Shown here: piece after piece, positions 1-5,389 of the stretch
How positions within the stretch are numbered: position 1 is the stretch's first letter
Layout: each line of letters begins with the position of its first letter
NCBI GenBank assembly: GCA_030616465.1
Contig: JAUWXH010000139.1
Coordinates: 1-6,082 of the forward strand
Source of the DNA: Planctomycetota bacterium
Lineage (GTDB): Bacteria > Planctomycetota > Phycisphaerae > UBA1845 > Fen-1342
DNA length: 6,082 bases
Reading direction: 5' to 3'
Translations under genes and position numbers: made by a program
The notes under the pieces: model-generated
The model's database searches: none
What the model saw: the letters and a program-made list of their open reading frames with translations, nothing else
What the model was told of the DNA's origin: nothing

Positions 1-1
1 G

Positions 2-334
2 GTCCACTCGCCGGTGATCACGCAGACCCGCGCCGGCCAGCCGCCGCAACCGGGTCCGCACAAGATTCAGGGCATCGGTGCCGGCTTCATCCCGGAGGTC
101 CTCAATCTCGACGTGATCGACGAGGTCGTCACCGTCAGCAACGAGGACGCCTTCACCTGGGCTCGACGGGCGGCGAAGGAAGAGGGTATTCTCTGTGGGA
201 TCAGCTCGGGGGCGGCGTTGTGTGCCGCCGACCAGGTCGCCCGCCGACCCGAGAGCGCGGGCAAGCTGATCGTCGTAGTGCTGCCCTCGTTCGGCGAGCG
301 TTATCTTTCGACCCCGTTATTCGAACAAGCATGA
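2..334 (+). CDS. cysK: Cysteine synthase A, C-terminal part (5' end outside window)
   Basis: O-acetylserine sulfhydrylase, a cytoplasmic PLP enzyme that makes L-cysteine from O-acetylserine and sulfide. The reading frame is open from base 2, so the gene runs in from the left; about 110 C-terminal residues are visible, roughly a third of a typical 310-320 residue CysK. Visible motifs are SPVITQ at the left edge, the CysK-type [14 protein letters not shown], the GISSGAA loop whose serine contacts the PLP pyridine nitrogen in the family, and the C-terminal [28 protein letters not shown] favours CysK over CysM. An internal GTG at 14 is not the start because homology continues upstream of it. The TGA stop overlaps the ribosome binding site of cysC, which begins 12 nt later, so the two are probably co-transcribed. 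Family identification is secure; the start and promoter cannot be seen. Confidence 0.96.
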   Translation, partial: VHSPVITQTRAGQPPQPGPHKIQGIGAGFIPEVLNLDVIDEVVTVSNEDAFTWARRAAKEEGILCGISSGAALCAADQVARRPESAGKLIVVVLPSFGERYLSTPLFEQA

Positions 335-340
335 AGGAGG
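334..340 (+). promoter_or_regulatory. Ribosome binding site of cysC (fixes a TTG start)
   Basis: AAGGAGG, a near-perfect anti-16S match, sits 6 nt before the TTG at 347 and shares its first base with the cysK stop codon. There is no suitable in-frame ATG nearby, so this site supports TTG as the initiator and suggests translational coupling to cysK. Confidence 0.8.
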
Positions 341-346
341 GCAGCT

Positions 347-967
347 TTGGCCAAGCAAGTTGCGACGAACATCACCTGGCATGAGGGACATGTCGAGCGG
401 GAGCATCGGAACAAGCTACTTAAGCAACGCGGCGCCACCATCTGGTTCACCGGGCTGAGCGCTTCCGGAAAGAGCACCATCGCCTTCACCATCGAGCACG
501 CGCTGGTCGAGCGCGGCCATCTGGCCTACGTGCTCGACGGCGACAACATCCGCCACGGGTTGAACAAGAACCTCGGCTTTTCGCCGGAAGACCGCGAGGA
601 GAACATCCGTCGCATCGGCGAGGTCTCGAAGCTGTTTGCCGAGGCCGGCCTGCTGACGCTGACCAGCTTCATCAGCCCCTACCGGGCCGACCGCGATCGC
701 GCCCGACAGATCCACGAGAAGGCCGGATTGGCATTCATCGAGGTGTTCGTGGAGGCCTCGGTCGAGCTATGCGAGCAGCGCGACCCGCGGGGGCTCTACG
801 CCAAGGCCCGTGCCGGCGAAATCCCCGAGTTCACCGGCATCTCCGCCCCGTATGAGGAGCCGCTAAAGCCCGAAATCGTCTTGGACACCGAGCAGCTCAC
901 CGTTGTCGAGTCCGCGCAAACGGTGCTCGATTGTCTGGTCCAGCGTGGCTTGCTGGCTGGGGGATAG
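347..967 (+). CDS. cysC: Adenylyl-sulfate kinase (APS kinase)
   Basis: Phosphorylates adenosine 5'-phosphosulfate with ATP to give PAPS, the activated sulfate used for reductive assimilation or sulfation; cytoplasmic. The protein is 206 residues, the usual size of stand-alone CysC, with no fused CysN GTPase or ATP sulfurylase domain. Seen in order: Walker A GLSASGKST at residues 36-44, DGDNIRHGLNKNLGF at 64-78 (APS-binding region), PEDREENIRRIGEV at 80-93, FISPYR at 108-113 with Ser110 in the place of the phosphoserine residue of the E. coli enzyme, and DPRGLYAKARAGEIPEFTGI in the C-terminal half. The start is TTG at 347, preceded by a strong ribosome binding site. It follows cysK by 12 nt, placing it in a sulfur-assimilation operon. 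All key residues appear intact. Whether PAPS feeds cysteine synthesis or sulfated glycans cannot be decided here. Confidence 0.97.
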   Translation: MAKQVATNITWHEGHVEREHRNKLLKQRGATIWFTGLSASGKSTIAFTIEHALVERGHLAYVLDGDNIRHGLNKNLGFSPEDREENIRRIGEVSKLFAEAGLLTLTSFISPYRADRDRARQIHEKAGLAFIEVFVEASVELCEQRDPRGLYAKARAGEIPEFTGISAPYEEPLKPEIVLDTEQLTVVESAQTVLDCLVQRGLLAGG

Positions 968-969
968 GC

Positions 970-991
970 CCGCGGCAACGGATCGTCGCGG
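970..991 (+). terminator. Weak hairpin after cysC, possible terminator
   Basis: Two bases after the cysC stop, CCGCGGC (970-976) can pair with GTCGCGG (985-991), including one G-U pair, around an 8-nt loop. No T-run follows, so intrinsic termination is uncertain; the position is the main support. Confidence 0.25.
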
Positions 992-1004
992 TCAGTGGTG
1001 CGAA

Positions 1005-1046
1005 AAGGAATTCTCGCGCCAGCGTGAAGGGATTCGCGCGCCAGCG
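1005..1046. repeat. Two-copy direct repeat, 22-nt period
   Basis: Units 1005-1024 and 1027-1046 match at 18 of 20 positions: AAGGAATTCTCGCGCCAGCG against AAGGGATTCGCGCGCCAGCG, separated by 2 nt. A 22-nt period is about two helical turns, placing both copies on the same DNA face. The repeat lies about 55 nt upstream of the predicted promoter for the deacetylase gene, so paired binding sites for a regulator are possible; a small duplication without function is equally possible. Confidence 0.6.
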
Positions 1047-1101
1047 ACGCGACCAGCCCCATTCGACATTAGCCCAGTTGAACATTTAATCCCTTGACCC
1101 T

Positions 1102-1130
1102 TTAACGTGCCGCGTCATCTCGGGTATAAG
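1102..1130 (+). promoter_or_regulatory. Putative sigma-70-like promoter for the deacetylase gene
   Basis: TTAACG (1102-1107, 4 of 6 to the -35 consensus), a 17-nt spacer, and TATAAG (1125-1130, 5 of 6 to TATAAT). Transcription would begin near 1137, giving a leader of about 20 nt before the GTG start at 1156. It lies in an AT-richer patch of an otherwise GC-rich gap. The better -35 match TTGACC at 1094 is 25 nt from the -10 box and therefore unlikely to pair with it. Confidence 0.4.
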
Positions 1131-1144
1131 CTGCGCCAGCTAGC

Positions 1145-1149
1145 AGGAG
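1145..1149 (+). promoter_or_regulatory. Ribosome binding site supporting the GTG start at 1156
   Basis: AGGAG lies 6 nt upstream of GTG 1156. The first in-frame ATG encodes Met12, only two residues before the zinc-binding HPDD motif, which would truncate the first beta strand; the GTG is therefore preferred. Confidence 0.7.
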
Positions 1150-1155
1150 CGATCC

Positions 1156-1917
1156 GTGGACGCACACAGGTTCGACGTCATCTTCACCATGCCGCATCCG
1201 GACGACGTGGAAATCACCTGCGGCGGCACCATTGCCAAGCTGGTCAAGCTGGGGTACCAGGTCGGCGTTCTGCACATGACCGATGGTGAGCCGACGCCGC
1301 TCGGTACGCCGGAGGTGCGCGCCCGCGAGTGGGCCGAGGCAGCGAAGACGCTCGGCGTGACGCACATCGACACGTTGCCGTTGACCAACCGGGAGCTCGT
1401 GGACGGTCCCGCCGCGCGCTACGCGGTGGCGACCGTGTTCCGTCGCTACCGCCCGAAGATCGTGGTCGGTATGGCGGGCCGCACACCCGGCGCGTCGCCG
1501 GACCATTACCAGGCCCAGCTCATCCTGGAGGGGGCCCGCTTTTACTCGCAGTTGACCAAGTGGGATGATCGCTTCGACAACACGCCGCCACACCGCATCG
1601 ACTGGCTCTGGTATCGCCCGGTGCCGATCTCGGCGGAAATCCCGCACTGGCATGCGACCTTCGTCGTGGACACCACCGACGTGCACGAACAGAAGCTGGC
1701 GGCGATCTCAGCGTACAAATCGCAGTTCCCGCCCGAGCGGCTCGAACGCCTCCTGCACCGCGTGCAGGCGATGGACGCGTCGGACGGCGGCCGCTGCGGC
1801 TACAAGTACGGCGAGCTCTTCGCCCTGCCGCACCCCGTGCCGCTCCCGGACCCCGTCGGCCACTTCAGAGTCATCACGCCCCCCATGGGCCCGCCCTCGA
1901 TCGTGCCCAGGCGGTGA
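1156..1917 (+). CDS. PIG-L/LmbE-family zinc deacetylase
   Basis: The PIG-L family comprises zinc hydrolases that remove N-acetyl groups from GlcNAc-type substrates, for example MshB in mycothiol and BshB in bacillithiol synthesis. This protein has 253 residues, within the family range. The N-terminal strand FDVIFTM leads into PHPDDVEITCGG (residues 13-24): His14 and Asp17 are the expected zinc ligands and Asp16 the expected catalytic base. TDGEPTPLGTPEVRAREWAEAAKTLGV follows the BshB/MshB layout at about 42-68. The second motif reads SPDHYQA (114-120), with His117 as third zinc ligand, but the first histidine of the usual HPDH is Ser114. The C-terminal part has DTTDVHEQKLAAISAYKSQ, typical of the family. 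No signal peptide is seen, so it is likely cytoplasmic. The substrate is unknown; proximity to cysK and cysC makes a low-molecular-weight thiol pathway conceivable but unproven. It is followed after 6 nt by the protease gene and may be co-transcribed with it. Confidence 0.9.
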   Translation: MDAHRFDVIFTMPHPDDVEITCGGTIAKLVKLGYQVGVLHMTDGEPTPLGTPEVRAREWAEAAKTLGVTHIDTLPLTNRELVDGPAARYAVATVFRRYRPKIVVGMAGRTPGASPDHYQAQLILEGARFYSQLTKWDDRFDNTPPHRIDWLWYRPVPISAEIPHWHATFVVDTTDVHEQKLAAISAYKSQFPPERLERLLHRVQAMDASDGGRCGYKYGELFALPHPVPLPDPVGHFRVITPPMGPPSIVPRR

Positions 1918-1923
1918 GAACTC

Positions 1924-2793
1924 ATGGAGCAGATGAGTGAAGACAATCCCTTTTGCCGCCTCAGGGCGCGTAGCTTTGTTCTCTGGGCGCTCGTGAGCCT
2001 GCTGATCGCAGTGGCTGTTGGGCTACTCACTGGCGGGGTCCCAGGGCTTGACTCCGAAGAGCCGACTGCGCAGCTACTTGTATCGAACGTCTGGTTCTAC
2101 GGGCTGATCCTGATCTGGGTCTGGTGGAAGTTCGGGCGGCTCGGCATTAGCCTGAGCCGCGTAGTGGGCCAGGTCCCCGCCCGGCGCCACTGCCTGCCTG
2201 CGCTGGGCCTGGTAGTGCTCCTGGTCGTGCTTTCCCTGGGCTCGGTTGTGGTGACCTTCTACCTGCTGTCGTATGTCGCGCCGTCCGCCGCGGTGGATCT
2301 CCTTAATGAGAAGATCTTCCTGTCGGCTTCCGAGACGCCTTATCCAGCGCTTCATAACTGTCTCTGTGTGCTGTTCGGTGTCCTGGTGGCCCCAGTGGTC
2401 GAAGAGCTGTTTTTTCGGGGGGTCCTTTTGCATAGGTGGACTGCAAGGTGGAGTGTCCGGCGCGCGGTTCTGCTCACCTCTCTCGTGTTCGCCGTTGCCC
2501 ACCTTGACATGATCGGAGGCTTCGCCTTCGGATTCGTGATGGCGACCCTCTACGTGCGGACGCGGACTTTGCTGGTCCCCATTGCGTGTCACATCCTCAA
2601 CAACGCCATAGGCTTTGCCGGTGAATGGGCTACCGGCGCACTCTGGCCCGGCTCAGATTCCATCACGTTGGAGCAACTCCGGGCGGACCTGTGGATCGGT
2701 CTGGTGCTGCTAGCGTTCTCCGTTCCGTTCATGGCGCGGTTCATGTACAAGAATTGGCCAGGACCGCATTGGACAGCACCTTACTTCGCGTGA
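1924..2793 (+). CDS. CPBP (CAAX-type) intramembrane glutamic protease
   Basis: Polytopic membrane protein of the Rce1/CPBP family (Pfam ABI type), whose members process prenylated proteins, peptides or bacteriocins, or give immunity to them. It has 289 residues. The three family motifs are intact: EELFFRG at 160-166 (Glu160, Glu161, Arg165), FAVAH at 189-193 (His193), and HILNN at 223-227 (His223, Asn227). Hydrophobic segments are visible at about 17-38, 53-70, 92-120, 145-160, 178-195, 197-214, 216-235 and 253-271. The start is ATG 1924, with a weak GGTGAG 5 nt upstream overlapping the previous stop; ATG 1933 is an alternative and loses only three residues. The gap to the deacetylase gene is 6 nt. 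AGG arginine codons occur repeatedly (in HRWTARW both are AGG), unlike cysC. It faces the SagB-like gene. Substrate is unknown. Confidence 0.93.
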   Translation: MEQMSEDNPFCRLRARSFVLWALVSLLIAVAVGLLTGGVPGLDSEEPTAQLLVSNVWFYGLILIWVWWKFGRLGISLSRVVGQVPARRHCLPALGLVVLLVVLSLGSVVVTFYLLSYVAPSAAVDLLNEKIFLSASETPYPALHNCLCVLFGVLVAPVVEELFFRGVLLHRWTARWSVRRAVLLTSLVFAVAHLDMIGGFAFGFVMATLYVRTRTLLVPIACHILNNAIGFAGEWATGALWPGSDSITLEQLRADLWIGLVLLAFSVPFMARFMYKNWPGPHWTAPYFA

Positions 2794-2803
2794 CCCGCTT
2801 GGC

Positions 2804-2824
2804 CGCGCCGGCAATGCCGGCGCG
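2804..2824. terminator. GC-rich hairpin between convergent genes, likely bidirectional terminator
   Basis: CGCGCCGGC (2804-2812), loop AAT, GCCGGCGCG (2816-2824): a perfect 9-bp stem starting 11 nt after the protease stop and read identically from both strands. No T-run follows on either side, so it may act as a transcription barrier or Rho-linked site rather than a classical intrinsic terminator. A second inverted repeat, CGCGTG-G-CACGCG (2821-2833), overlaps its right arm. The rest of the 114-nt gap (2794-2907) shows no gene. Confidence 0.55.
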
Positions 2825-2907
2825 TGGCACGCGAGACTCACCCGCCTTCTTGCCACCCGGCGCGGAAACTGCCGGCTTACCGACATGTGGTCTGGGAAGC
2901 GCCTGCG

Positions 2908-4146
2908 CTATGGATCGATAGGCCCTACCTGTTTCGGCTGTATATCCTTTGGCGCCCCACCGAGCAAAGGCACCCTGCCCACCGCCACCACCGCGTGAGG
3001 ATAGTCGCTCGCAGGTATCTGCGTTATCTGCTGAAGGTATGCTTGCTCTTGTGCCGACAGGGCCGCCTTAAAGGCGCAGCCCAGGCCGATGGGGGCAGCC
3101 TGTACCAGAATCCCGCCTGCCACAAACCCGGTCTCCAGCCTCTGATACCAGGTCCCCAGGCCCGACTGTGTCAAGCACAGCAAGACGTAGCAGGAAGCCT
3201 CCGGGATTCCTGGCAGGGCTTGTCTGACCTCGTTTCTAACGTCGCCGTCTTGCACGAGCTCGAGCCGGTGGTCGCGCGTCCTCAGGTCAGACCCGATCCG
3301 GTTGCAGTAGCGCCAGACCTTGTCGTGCACGACGTATATTCTCCCCGTCAGAAAGTACTCGGCGACCCACGACGGAACGGTCAAGCCGCCGCGACCGTTG
3401 GCGGTCCAGTGGGGAGTGCAGCCGTAGCCCGCCCAGAGAAGCTGGGAGAGCTGGCTTTCCGTGAGGTCGCCAGGCGGGCGGAACCTATCTCGTAGCCTGA
3501 GACCGGAGATCACTTCCTCCAAGCTGTTCTGGCCATCGGTCTCAGGGTTCGGCAAAGAAGAGTCGGAAGATACTGCCACCAGCTCGCCGGTCAGGCCGGG
3601 AACGCTCGCGATCCCAAAGTTCAGGTCCGACATCTGCGGGCAGCTCGCCACCTGCGACGCAGTTCCGGTCCACAGCGAGACCGACTCCCAAAGCGCAAGG
3701 ACGTAGGAGACCCCGGCGTCGAAGTCGTGCTCTCTGTCGTAGTTGATCCTGAACGCGTTGGAGACCGTCTCGTTGGAATAGTACTCCAGCGAGTGGTCTT
3801 CCGGGTGGTAGATGTACGTGCAGTTCGCCGTCTTGAGATATATCGTCCGGTAGCTTCCCGTGACGGGAGCCCGCCCGGCCGCCCACAGGACGTTTGATAT
3901 CTGTTGGTCGGTCGCCGTTCCGGTCAACCCGTAGTGGCGCGAGACCCTGCTGTTCAGGCAGATCTCCGTGGAATTGCCGGTAACGATCGGCGGCAACAGC
4001 GGCCCCGGCTCTTCAGCCTTCGCCCTCTTCTCACCGAGATACCCGGTGAGGGCGAATCCCCCCAGCCCGAACGCGGCCGCCTTGCAGAATCCTCTCCTTG
4101 CCATCTTGCGGCTGCGGTCTGCCCGGCCTGCACTGTCCTTTCGCAT
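2908..4146 (-). CDS. Tat-exported SagB/nitroreductase-like protein with apparent domain duplication
   Basis: 412 residues from ATG 4146, chosen because GGAGG lies 6 nt upstream and a complete export signal follows; the open frame continues upstream to 4491, but that part overlaps the glycosyltransferase gene. The Tat signal has ARRGFCK at 16-22 (Arg17-Arg18), a weakly hydrophobic stretch about 23-38, and likely cleavage after AKA (42-44). The C-terminal half (about 208-392) reads like the SagB/ThcOx branch of FMN-dependent nitroreductases: SLEEVISGLRLRDRF, LTESQLSQLLWAGYG (228-242), GLTVPSW, IYVVHDKVWRY (270-280), DHRLELVQDGD, LETGFVAGGILVQAAPIGLG (337-356) and PHAVVAVG (383-390). The N-terminal half (about 66-195) repeats the opening pattern, SRVSRHY, TDQQISNVLWAAG (79-91), YIYHPEDHSLEYY (111-123), but lacks a clear flavin-binding core. 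Such enzymes oxidise azolines or reduce nitro and quinone substrates; the substrate and flavin binding here are unknown. AGG, AGA and ATA codons set it apart from neighbours. Confidence 0.8.
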   Translation of the reverse strand: MRKDSAGRADRSRKMARRGFCKAAAFGLGGFALTGYLGEKRAKAEEPGPLLPPIVTGNSTEICLNSRVSRHYGLTGTATDQQISNVLWAAGRAPVTGSYRTIYLKTANCTYIYHPEDHSLEYYSNETVSNAFRINYDREHDFDAGVSYVLALWESVSLWTGTASQVASCPQMSDLNFGIASVPGLTGELVAVSSDSSLPNPETDGQNSLEEVISGLRLRDRFRPPGDLTESQLSQLLWAGYGCTPHWTANGRGGLTVPSWVAEYFLTGRIYVVHDKVWRYCNRIGSDLRTRDHRLELVQDGDVRNEVRQALPGIPEASCYVLLCLTQSGLGTWYQRLETGFVAGGILVQAAPIGLGCAFKAALSAQEQAYLQQITQIPASDYPHAVVAVGRVPLLGGAPKDIQPKQVGPIDP

Positions 4147-4152
4147 TGAGCA

Positions 4153-4157
4153 CCTCC
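4153..4157 (-). promoter_or_regulatory. Ribosome binding site of the Tat-exported protein (fixes start at 4146)
   Basis: On the minus strand GGGGAGGTG precedes ATG by an ideal distance (6 nt from GGAGG). This argues against the longer open frame beginning at 4491 and against the internal ATG encoding Met15. Confidence 0.85.
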
Positions 4158-4158
4158 C

Positions 4159-4171
4159 CAGAAGTCTTCTG
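4159..4171. repeat. 13-nt perfect palindrome in the leader
   Basis: CAGAAG-T-CTTCTG (plus strand), two 6-nt arms around one base, directly upstream of the ribosome binding site of the Tat-exported gene and downstream of its predicted promoter. It could be an operator half-site pair; a one-base loop makes an RNA hairpin poor unless inner pairs open. Confidence 0.45.
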
Positions 4172-4240
4172 TCCCTCGCAGGTATCGGCGTTCCATGTCG
4201 CCAAACACCATCAACCACCATCTTACTGTTTCTCGCAGGT
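4169..4240. repeat. Two-copy 15-nt direct repeat around the promoter of the Tat-exported gene
   Basis: On the minus strand ACCTGCGAGAAACAG (4240-4226) and ACCTGCGAGGGACAG (4183-4169) match at 13 of 15 positions, 57 nt apart. The first copy fills most of the spacer between the predicted -35 and -10 boxes, the second lies in the leader and abuts the palindrome. Between them is a 10-nt tandem duplication (GATGGTGGTT then GATGGTGTTT, 4222-4203). Placement suits a repressor binding two sites, but chance or local duplication is not excluded. Confidence 0.5.
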
Positions 4241-4248
4241 GCTGTAAA
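4220..4248 (-). promoter_or_regulatory. Putative sigma-70-like promoter for the Tat-exported gene
   Basis: Minus strand: TTTACA (4248-4243, 5 of 6 to the -35 consensus), exactly 17 nt, then TAAGAT (4225-4220, 4 of 6 to the -10 consensus). Transcription would start near 4213, leaving a leader of about 67 nt. It sits just after the stop of the upstream glycosyltransferase gene, so the Tat-exported gene need not depend on read-through from murQ. Confidence 0.5.
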
Positions 4249-4273
4249 CGTCTTGGCACCCCAGGTGGCACGG

Positions 4274-5386
4274 TCAAGCACGGCTTGGCCGTGGACCTCG
4301 TCGCTCCAGCACGCGCTCGTAGACCTCGATGAGCACCCGGATAGTCTTCTGCGGGTCCAGGCGTTGCCGGGCCCAGGCGGCGGCGCGCGCGCCGAGCGCG
4401 CGGGCGCGCTCGGGGTCGTCCCGCAGCCCCAGCAGTGCGTCGGCGTAGGCCTTCGGCTCACTGCTGTCCACGAGTAGCAGCCGCGGTTCATCGCCCGCCA
4501 ACTCGCGCAGCGCGGGGATGTCGCTTCCTACGATCGGCAGACCGAACGCCATCGCTTGCAGTACCGCGTTGGGCATGCCCTCCGTCAGCGACGGGAAGAG
4601 GAACGCGTCGGCGGCGGACATGGCCGGGCCGAGATCGGTTTGCCAGCCCAGCAACTGGATGTTGCGCGAAGCGGTGCTGAGCCAAACCATCTGCTCGACG
4701 GTGGGCCGATAGGACCCGTCGCCGGCCAGCAACAGACGCGACGGCACCACGTTCATGACCTCGGCGCAGCCGATGGCAATGTCGAGCCGCTTGACCGGAT
4801 CGAAGCGTCCGATCCAAAGGACCACGAACTCATGCTCGGCGATGCCGAGTTGTCGCCGAGCTTCGCTGCGATCAATTCGCCGCGGCATGGCGTCGATCGA
4901 CGGCGGGATGATATGGATGCGGCGTGCCGGCAGGCAGAACGACTGGGCCACGTGATCGGCCAACGCTCGGCTATTGACGATGTGTCCGCGATCGAGCCGT
5001 GCGGTCAACCGTTCGGCCCATAGATGCCACCGGCGCTCGACCTCGATTGTTGCGGTCGAGGTGAGCACCGGAATCCGCCACGCCAGGCCGACCACCCGGG
5101 CGGCGACGTTCGCGTGCGTCAGCGTCGCGTGGATCAGATCGGGTCTGACGCGTTGCACGTGTCCGGCCAGCCGCTGCAACGCCGCAAAGTCACGCGCATG
5201 CCGGGCATTGCAGACGAACGTGTCAACACCCGCCGACTCCAACTCGCCGCTCACCGGCCCCGCCGGCGCCAGGCATCCCACCCGCACGTCGAGACCCGCG
5301 TCACGCAAGCCCCGGGCCAAGCGGGCGATACGCAACGGCGTGCCGCCTAGCTGGAGGTCGGTGACCAGCAGCATGACGCGCACCAA
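4274..5386 (-). CDS. Glycosyltransferase, GT4-type (GT-B fold)
   Basis: Retaining glycosyltransferase that would move a sugar from a nucleotide donor to a lipid-linked or surface glycan acceptor; cytoplasmic or membrane-associated. It has 370 residues, normal for GT4. The N-terminal domain opens with a hydrophobic strand and LQLGGTPLRIARLARGL (11-27, glycine-rich acceptor-side loop), then RPDLIHATLTHANVAARV (81-98). The C-terminal donor domain has VVLWIGRFDPVKRLDIAI (188-205), LLLAGDGSYR (218-227), IQLLGWQTDLGPAMSAADAF (243-262) and FPSLTEGMPNAVLQAMAFGLPIVGSD (264-289). In the EX7E motif the first Glu is Glu269, but the second position is Gln277. TTG 5386 is chosen because GTGGAG lies 6 nt upstream, inside the murQ end; GTG 5383 or ATG 5374 would change the product little. 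It begins 3 nt after murQ, implying one transcript. Acceptor and donor are unknown. Confidence 0.92.
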   Translation of the reverse strand: MVRVMLLVTDLQLGGTPLRIARLARGLRDAGLDVRVGCLAPAGPVSGELESAGVDTFVCNARHARDFAALQRLAGHVQRVRPDLIHATLTHANVAARVVGLAWRIPVLTSTATIEVERRWHLWAERLTARLDRGHIVNSRALADHVAQSFCLPARRIHIIPPSIDAMPRRIDRSEARRQLGIAEHEFVVLWIGRFDPVKRLDIAIGCAEVMNVVPSRLLLAGDGSYRPTVEQMVWLSTASRNIQLLGWQTDLGPAMSAADAFLFPSLTEGMPNAVLQAMAFGLPIVGSDIPALRELAGDEPRLLLVDSSEPKAYADALLGLRDDPERARALGARAAAWARQRLDPQKTIRVLIEVYERVLERRGPRPSRA

Positions 5387-5389
5387 CGG

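Noticed and set aside
1094..1130. TTGACC (1094) paired with TATAAG (1125) as promoter
   Set aside because: The 25-nt spacing is far from the usual 16-18 nt; TTAACG at 1102 gives 17 nt.
1102..1686. 194-codon open frame on the minus strand opposite the deacetylase
   Set aside because: High-GC shadow of a well-supported gene; its His/Arg/Val-rich translation shows no recognisable motif.
2074..2592. 172-codon open frame on the minus strand opposite the protease
   Set aside because: Complement of membrane-segment codons gives Gln/His/Arg-rich low-complexity sequence; no domain features.
2824..3495. 223-codon plus-strand open frame opposite the Tat-exported gene
   Set aside because: Antisense to a gene with a clear signal peptide and domain motifs, and no recognisable domain of its own.
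1908..4146. Complete streptolysin-S-like (TOMM) biosynthetic cluster
   Set aside because: Only a CPBP protease and a SagB-like protein are present; no YcaO protein, SagC-like partner, precursor peptide or ABC transporter is visible, and the two genes are convergent.
4147..4491. N-terminal extension of the Tat-exported protein's open frame
   Set aside because: It overlaps the glycosyltransferase gene on the same strand, whose motifs are secure, and the strong ribosome binding site plus Tat signal place the start at 4146.
4274..5386. Glycosyltransferase as BshA (bacillithiol GT4)
   Set aside because: Its N-terminal LQLGGTPLRIARL does not resemble the BshA opening, and it is coupled to murQ rather than to the deacetylase.
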